Position numbers and translations under genes: made by a program. A stretch of 10,325 bases of DNA, taken from contig CAJJZO010000051.1 of NCBI GenBank assembly GCA_905197585.1, forward strand, positions 1 through 10,325, in the 5' to 3' direction. Positions 6,415-10,325 of the stretch are shown piece by piece. The stretch is from an uncultured Collinsella sp. GTDB taxonomy: Bacteria > Actinomycetota > Coriobacteriia > Coriobacteriales > Coriobacteriaceae. The stretch's first letter is position 1. Each line of letters opens with the position of its first letter. The notes under the pieces were generated by a model that did not search any database, was not told the DNA's origin, and worked only from the letters and a program-made list of their open reading frames with translations.

Positions 6415-7254
6415 ATGTATAAGATCCTGGAGAAGACGCAGTTCTCGGAGAAGGTGTTCAAGTTCCGCATCGAGGCGCCTGCAATCGCCAAGCATGCGCA
6501 CGCTGGACAGTTCCTCATGGTTCGCGCCAACGAGACGGGCGAGCGTGTCCCGTTTACCCTGGCCGGCTGGAACGGTGACGAGGGCTGGGTCGAGTTCATC
6601 TTCATGGTGATCGGCAAGACCACCGAGCTGCTTTCCACCTACGAGGCCGGCGAGTCGCTGCGCGACGTCGTGGGCCCGCTGGGCGTTCCCACCGAGATGG
6701 CTGAGGGCCCCTGCGCCGTCATTGGCGGCGGCGTCGGCCTAGCAATTGCCTTCCCGGTCGCCAAGCACCTGGTCGAGACCGGCCACGAGGTGCACGCCAT
6801 CATGGGCGCCCGCACCAAGGACCTCCTGCTTATGGAGGACCAGTTCCGCGAGCTCCTCGACGAGGACCACATCCACATCACCACTGACGACGGCTCCTAC
6901 GGCGAGCAGGGCGTTGTCACCGCTCCGCTGGAGCGCCTGCTGCAGGACAAGGCCGTGAGCCAGGTCTTCTGCGTCGGCCCCGTTCCGATGATGAAGTTCT
7001 CGACCCTCACCGCCCAGAAATACGACACCCCCATCACCGCGTCCCTCAACCCCATCATGGTTGACGGCACCGGTATGTGCGGCTGCTGCCGCGTCGAGGT
7101 GGGCGGCGTGACCAAGTTCGCTTGCGTCGACGGCCCCGACTTCGATGCCACCCTGGTCGACTGGGATGACCTTCGTGCCCGCCAGGCCGCTTACCGTTCC
7201 GAAGAGGGCGAGTCCCTCAAGGCCTATGAGGAAAAGAGCTGCGCATGCCACTAG
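6415..7254 (+). CDS. nfnA: NADH-dependent ferredoxin:NADP+ oxidoreductase, small subunit (NfnA/NfnS)
   Basis: FAD/NAD-binding, [2Fe-2S] subunit of the electron-bifurcating transhydrogenase NfnAB, which couples NADH and reduced ferredoxin to NADP+ reduction in the cytosol; relatives are also called sulfide dehydrogenase SudB or dihydroorotate dehydrogenase electron-transfer-like. 279 residues, typical for NfnA. Seen: FAD-site RVPFTLAGW (44-52), GKTTELLSTYEAGESL, GPLGVP, the nucleotide loop GGGVGLAIA (104-112), GARTKDLLLMEDQF (131-144), and the cluster motif around MVDGTGMCGCCRV (215-227) and FACVDGPDFD (235-244). Asp217, Cys222, Cys225 and Cys237 fit the unusual Asp/Cys3 ligation known for NfnA; Cys224 is extra. 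The C-terminus ends CACH. It overlaps nfnB by ten bases, so the pair is translationally coupled. Confidence 0.92.
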   Translation: MYKILEKTQFSEKVFKFRIEAPAIAKHAHAGQFLMVRANETGERVPFTLAGWNGDEGWVEFIFMVIGKTTELLSTYEAGESLRDVVGPLGVPTEMAEGPCAVIGGGVGLAIAFPVAKHLVETGHEVHAIMGARTKDLLLMEDQFRELLDEDHIHITTDDGSYGEQGVVTAPLERLLQDKAVSQVFCVGPVPMMKFSTLTAQKYDTPITASLNPIMVDGTGMCGCCRVEVGGVTKFACVDGPDFDATLVDWDDLRARQAAYRSEEGESLKAYEEKSCACH

Positions 7255-8654
7255 TTAACGGTCGTTTCGTTGCCGATATGAAGTCGCCCCGCACCCCCGA
7301 TAACGAGGAGCCGGCTGCCGAGCGCGCCTGCGACTTCCGCCCCGTCGACAAGGGCTTCACCGAGGAGATGGCGCTGGCCGAGGCCGAGCGCTGCCTCAAC
7401 TGCAAGAAGCCGTTCTGTGTTGAGGGCTGCCCTGTCAACATCAACATCCCCCGCTTTATCGAGCAGATCCGCGCGAAGGACTTCGGCGGCGCCCTCGATA
7501 CCATCCGCGAGGACTCCATGCTTCCCGCCATCTGCGGCCGCGTCTGCCCGCAGGAGAACCAGTGCGAGGGCAAGTGCATCCGTGGTAAGAAGTCCGAGCC
7601 CGTGGCCATCGGCCAGCTCGAGCGCTTCCTGGGTGACCGCCCCGAGCTCGCCTCCACGCCCAAGATGGCTCCCAAGAACGGCAAGAAGGTCGCCGTCGTG
7701 GGCTCTGGCCCGTCCGGCATCACCTGCGCCGGCGAGCTCGCCCGCAATGGCTTTGACGTCACCGTCTTTGAGGCTTTCTTCACCGGCGGCGGCGTGCTGG
7801 TCTACGGCATCCCCGAGTTCCGTCTGCCCAAGGCGGTCGTCAAGCGCGAGATTGACGGCCTGGAGGACATGGGCGTCAAGTTTGAGTACAACTCCGTCGT
7901 GGGCAACATGGCCACGGCCGAGGAGCTGTTCGAGCAGGGCTTCGACGCCATCTACGTGGCGACCGGCGCTGGCCTGCCCAAGTTCCTCAACGTCCCCGGC
8001 GAGAACCTGCCCAACGTCTTCTTCGCAAACGAGTACCTCACCCGCGTGAACCTGATGAAGGCCAACAAGTTCCCCGAGTACGACACCCCCACCAAGCACG
8101 GCAAGAACGTCGTCGTCTTTGGTGGCGGCAACGTGGCTATGGACGCCGTCCGTACCGCCAAGCGTCTGGGCGCCGAGCACGCCATCATCGCTTACCGCCG
8201 TACCGAGGACGAGATGCCCTGCCGTCGCGCCGAGCTGCACCATGCTAAGGCCGAGGGCGTCGAGGTTCTGCCGCTCGTCTCCCCGCTCGAGTTTGTCGCT
8301 GGCGAGGACGGCTCCGTGTGCGCCGTCAAGGTCCAGAAGATGGAGCTCGGCGAGCCCGACGAGTCCGGCCGTCGTCGCCCGGTGCCCATCGAGGGCGCCA
8401 TCGAGGAGATTCCCTGCGACGTCGCAATCTCGGCTATCGGTACCAACGCCAACCCCTTCGCAAAGAAGATCGGCGGCAAGATGGAGCTCAACAAGTGGGG
8501 CTACATCGTCGCCGACGAGGAGACCGGCCAGACCACCGATCCCCGCATCTGGGCCGGCGGCGACATCGTCACCGGTGCCGCTACGGTCATTCTGGCGATG
8601 GGCGCCGGCAAGAAGGCCGCCGCTTCCATCACCAAGAGCCTGCTGGGCGAGTAA
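7245..8654 (+). CDS. nfnB: NADH-dependent ferredoxin:NADP+ oxidoreductase, large subunit (NfnB/NfnL)
   Basis: Large subunit of NfnAB, holding two [4Fe-4S] clusters, the bifurcating FAD and the NADPH site; often annotated as NADPH-dependent glutamate synthase small chain (GltD-like, SudA). 469 residues, matching the family. Seen: Cys-rich N-terminal domain CLNCKKPFCVEGCPV (Cys50, 53, 58, 62) and CGRVCPQENQCEGKC (Cys97, 101, 107, 111); FAD loop GSGPSG (153-158); GGGVLVYGIPEFRLPK (181-196); second dinucleotide loop VFGGGNVAMDAVRTA (291-305); and C-terminal IWAGGDIVTGAATVILAMGAGK (435-456). The pairing with nfnA, and the lack of a large glutamate synthase gene in the window, favours NfnB over GltD. 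The start overlaps the nfnA stop; AAGAG is six bases upstream. A terminator follows. Confidence 0.92.
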   Translation: MPLVNGRFVADMKSPRTPDNEEPAAERACDFRPVDKGFTEEMALAEAERCLNCKKPFCVEGCPVNINIPRFIEQIRAKDFGGALDTIREDSMLPAICGRVCPQENQCEGKCIRGKKSEPVAIGQLERFLGDRPELASTPKMAPKNGKKVAVVGSGPSGITCAGELARNGFDVTVFEAFFTGGGVLVYGIPEFRLPKAVVKREIDGLEDMGVKFEYNSVVGNMATAEELFEQGFDAIYVATGAGLPKFLNVPGENLPNVFFANEYLTRVNLMKANKFPEYDTPTKHGKNVVVFGGGNVAMDAVRTAKRLGAEHAIIAYRRTEDEMPCRRAELHHAKAEGVEVLPLVSPLEFVAGEDGSVCAVKVQKMELGEPDESGRRRPVPIEGAIEEIPCDVAISAIGTNANPFAKKIGGKMELNKWGYIVADEETGQTTDPRIWAGGDIVTGAATVILAMGAGKKAAASITKSLLGE

Positions 8655-8682
8655 TCACCTACAGCGTTAGCCATCAAACGGC

Positions 8683-8720
8683 AAAGTCCCCGTCGAGCAC
8701 ACGCCCGGCGGGGACTTTTT
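8683..8720 (+). terminator. Rho-independent terminator after nfnB
   Basis: 10-bp stem AAAGTCCCCG (8683-8692) with CGGGGACTTT (8709-8718), a 16-nt GC-rich loop and a T-run at 8716-8720. Lies 29 bp after the nfnB stop. Confidence 0.88.
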
Positions 8721-8725
8721 CTATG

Positions 8726-8790
8726 CCGACCGCCCGACCACCACGATGGGGACAGGCACCTTTGTGGTGGTTTGGGGCCTGGCTGGTCGG
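8726..8790. repeat. Nested inverted repeat with a GGGACAGG motif
   Basis: ACCACCAC (8737-8744) pairs with GTGGTGGT (8764-8771), and CCGACC (8726-8731) with GGTCGG (8785-8790), forming a nested, imperfect 65-bp palindrome. The loop holds GGGGACAGGCACC, whose first half recalls the GGGACAGG end of the pth-nfnA element. A REP-like element is plausible; function unknown. Confidence 0.5.
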
Positions 8791-8792
8791 TT

Positions 8793-9011
8793 TGTCTCGA
8801 TCTGTAACAGGTAGGCCACGTTGAGTCCCGTAGCTGTTACAGATTGAGACATTGTGCGAACATCCGCCTGTTCATCTCAATCTGTAACAGTAAGAGGCAA
8901 AATTCCTTGCTACGTGTTACAGATCGAGACATTGCGCCGGCGGTCAGACGATTCATCTCAATCTGTAACATCTAGAGCCGTTTTGGACAGTTTGGTGTTA
9001 CAGATTGAGAT
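8793..9011. repeat. Array of six alternately inverted 15-bp repeats (three hairpins), 40-bp period
   Basis: The core TCTCRATCTGTAACA occurs at 8795, 8875 and 8956 on the plus strand and, inverted, at 8835, 8915 and 8996; start-to-start steps are 40, 40, 40, 41, 40. Adjacent copies form three hairpins (8793-8851, 8874-8931, 8955-9011) with 23-25-nt loops; their starts are 81 bp apart. The third is a perfect 16-bp stem. Spacers are unique. Flanking bases are partly conserved too (ACATTGYGC after inverted copies, TTCA before direct copies 2 and 3). It lies between the convergent ends of nfnB and the surface-protein gene. I know no named family for it. Confidence 0.85.
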
Positions 9012-9047
9012 TTTGCTAAAGCCGAGGATGGACGCTGTCACCAAAAC

Positions 9048-10325
9048 CTAGCGCTTGCGGCGCTTGGTCGCGGCGATGCCGGCAGCGGCGACGGTTGCGC
9101 CGGCAATGCCCAGGGCAGCGACCGTCATCGCGGTGGTATCCCCCGTGGTAGCCAGGACAGCATCGCCCTTCTTGGCCTGCGTGGTTTTCTCAACCGCCTT
9201 GGTCGTGGCGGTTGTCGTGGCCGGCTTGGCCGCGGGTTTGGTCTCGGGCTTCACTTCGGGCTTGGTCTCGGGCTTAACCTCAGGCTGCGGTGTCGGCTTG
9301 GGATCCGGCGTAGGCTGCGGATCGGGAGTCGGCGTGGCTTCAGGCGTAAAGGTCAGATCGGTGTTGAGCCACAGGGTGTAGATCCAGCCGCTCTCGGGAT
9401 CAACCTCACTTGCCTCGCCCACCTGATAGCCACACTCAACCCCATTGATCTTCAACTTGGTATTGGGCGTAAAGTAGAAACCACGCGCCGGCTTAAAGTA
9501 CAGACCGTAACGATAGGTCACACCGGGCTTAAACGCGTCGATATGGTTGGTGATGTGCTGGTCCCAGAACTCAACGGAATTTACTTCGCTGCCGTCGTTG
9601 CCCGTCCAGAACTCGCACTGGAGAATAGAGTCGGAACCCGCCGGAGTACCCGCCGTAAAGACCGGCCTGTCGCCTGCCTTAAAGGCGGTCATGGCACCGT
9701 TAATCTCGATAAGGTCGATTGCCCGCCACTCATCAATCGGAGCCTCGCACAGCATATTGTCAGCGTTTGGCGCGAAGACGCCGTTGGCGGTCTTGATGTG
9801 GTGCGCCCAATGACCGTTGACGTTCATATTGCAGTCATCGGCCACGGTATTGTCGCCCTTGAGCCTCAGCTCAACGGAGTACATGTAGAACTTTCCCTCT
9901 TCGAAGTGGTCAATCTTCTTCATGCCCGGCGTGTACTTCGCGGGGTCGGAATACCAGAAGGCAACGGGTACCGACTCCCCGGATTCCATATCGAGCTCCA
10001 TCTCTTCCCAGCACTCATAGGCGATCTCGTACTTGTCGGCGTCAGCAGCGGGGATCGTCGCGGTCGCGCGCGGCGCCTCGCCGGGCGCGTAGTCGGTCTT
10101 CACGTCGTTGACGTCCAGGTTATGGAGGGCTTCGTTTTCCGATGCAACGAGCGTAATTTCGCTATTGATGACGTAGCGGAGGTAATAATCGTACCTGGTT
10201 TCGTTGAGGATAGTCGAGCTGCCTTCATAGTCAGTTCCGGTATACTCCAGTGCCGAGCCAATATAGAGAGCCTCATTGCGCGTGAGTCGATACGAGCCGC
10301 CTGCCGCGCCACCCGTAAAGGTCAG
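9048..10325 (-). CDS. Sortase-anchored (LAxTG-type) surface protein, N-terminus outside window
   Basis: 425 residues are visible; the reading frame stays open to the window edge, so the start and any signal peptide lie to the right. Seen: two similar modules, roughly fragment residues 72-172 and 204-297, each with a [P/G]-rich strand (APGEAPRATATIPA / KAGDRPVFTAGTPA), an aromatic strand (YEIAYECW / ILQCEFW), an F-x-x-G-x-x-Y strand (FEEGKFYMYSVELRLKG / FKPGVTYRYGLYFKPARG) and an N-G turn (NMNVNG / KLKING). Then a Pro/Thr/Asp and Lys-Pro linker (about 330-385), and the sorting signal LATTGD (391-396; 9141-9155 codes LATTG), a hydrophobic segment (about 399-417) and an RRKR tail. Typical of wall-anchored adhesins of Gram-positive bacteria; the ligand is unknown. 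Cell-wall anchoring is inferred from family rules. Confidence 0.88.
   Translation of the reverse strand: MTFTGGAAGGSYRLTRNEALYIGSALEYTGTDYEGSSTILNETRYDYYLRYVINSEITLVASENEALHNLDVNDVKTDYAPGEAPRATATIPAADADKYEIAYECWEEMELDMESGESVPVAFWYSDPAKYTPGMKKIDHFEEGKFYMYSVELRLKGDNTVADDCNMNVNGHWAHHIKTANGVFAPNADNMLCEAPIDEWRAIDLIEINGAMTAFKAGDRPVFTAGTPAGSDSILQCEFWTGNDGSEVNSVEFWDQHITNHIDAFKPGVTYRYGLYFKPARGFYFTPNTKLKINGVECGYQVGEASEVDPESGWIYTLWLNTDLTFTPEATPTPDPQPTPDPKPTPQPEVKPETKPEVKPETKPAAKPATTTATTKAVEKTTQAKKGDAVLATTGDTTAMTVAALGIAGATVAAAGIAATKRRKR
9240..9287 (-). repeat. 24-bp tandem repeat coding the Lys-Pro linker
   Basis: Two 24-bp units (9240-9263 and 9264-9287), differing at four positions, code the repeated EVKPETKP octapeptide of the surface-protein linker. 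Such repeats can vary in number by slippage and change wall-spanning length. Confidence 0.8.

Noticed and set aside
7245..8654. Glutamate synthase small subunit (GltD)
   Set aside because: The fold is shared, but the overlapping nfnA gene and the absence of a glutamate synthase large subunit in the window favour NfnB.
8984..8992. TGGACAGTT in an array spacer, identical to the start of the MITE-like ends
   Set aside because: Nine bases only, with no further match to the terminal repeat and no partner end nearby; probably chance.
8793..9011. CRISPR array
   Set aside because: Repeats are only 15-18 bp, alternate in orientation and pair with each other, and no cas gene is in the window. Regular spacing alone is not enough.
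8854..9051. 65-residue plus-strand reading frame over the repeat array
   Set aside because: Its sequence is just the translated inverted repeats; no ribosome-binding site, and it runs into the convergent gene.
9048..10103. Surface protein starting at the GTG at 10103
   Set aside because: The frame is open to the window edge, the residues upstream look like the same protein, and no signal peptide or ribosome-binding site is present at this GTG.

Overview
The window looks like a chromosomal segment of a high-GC Gram-positive gut actinobacterium of the class Coriobacteriia, most likely Collinsella or a close relative. That is an inference from three things: GC-rich codon use, the gene set (ecfT, glmU, prs, pth, nfnA-nfnB, and a surface protein ending in an LAxTG-type sorting signal), and intergenic regions full of short palindromic repeats. 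No database search was possible.

Layout. At the left edge a minus-strand ecfT gene (transmembrane subunit of an energy-coupling-factor vitamin transporter) runs out of the window. It is transcribed away from glmU (UDP-GlcNAc pyrophosphorylase/acetyltransferase), which ends at a strong terminator. prs (PRPP synthetase) follows with its own promoter and terminator. Next comes an accessory island (about 3570-5300): a 375-residue protein with a possible PD-(D/E)XK/DUF559-like nuclease domain, lying between two ~200-bp elements whose 25-26-bp terminal inverted repeats are nearly the same (MITE-like). The island separates prs from pth (peptidyl-tRNA hydrolase). After pth lies a ~176-bp palindromic region. 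Then come nfnA-nfnB, the two subunits of NADH-dependent ferredoxin:NADP+ oxidoreductase, overlapping and ending at a terminator. The convergent gap between nfnB and the minus-strand surface-protein gene holds a nested inverted repeat and a very regular array: six copies of a 15-bp core in alternating orientation every 40-41 bp. The right end is the C-terminal part of a sortase-anchored surface protein.

How the genes work together. GlmU feeds peptidoglycan synthesis, Prs feeds nucleotide, His and Trp synthesis, Pth recycles peptidyl-tRNA, and NfnAB balances NADH, NADPH and ferredoxin in anaerobic metabolism. These are core functions that sit next to each other rather than one pathway. The accessory content is the island, the repeats and the surface protein.

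The most interesting signals are the inverted-repeat array at 8793-9011, the paired MITE-like elements around the putative nuclease gene, and the nuclease-like gene itself. I know no name for the array or the elements, but I cannot rule out that they are catalogued repeats.
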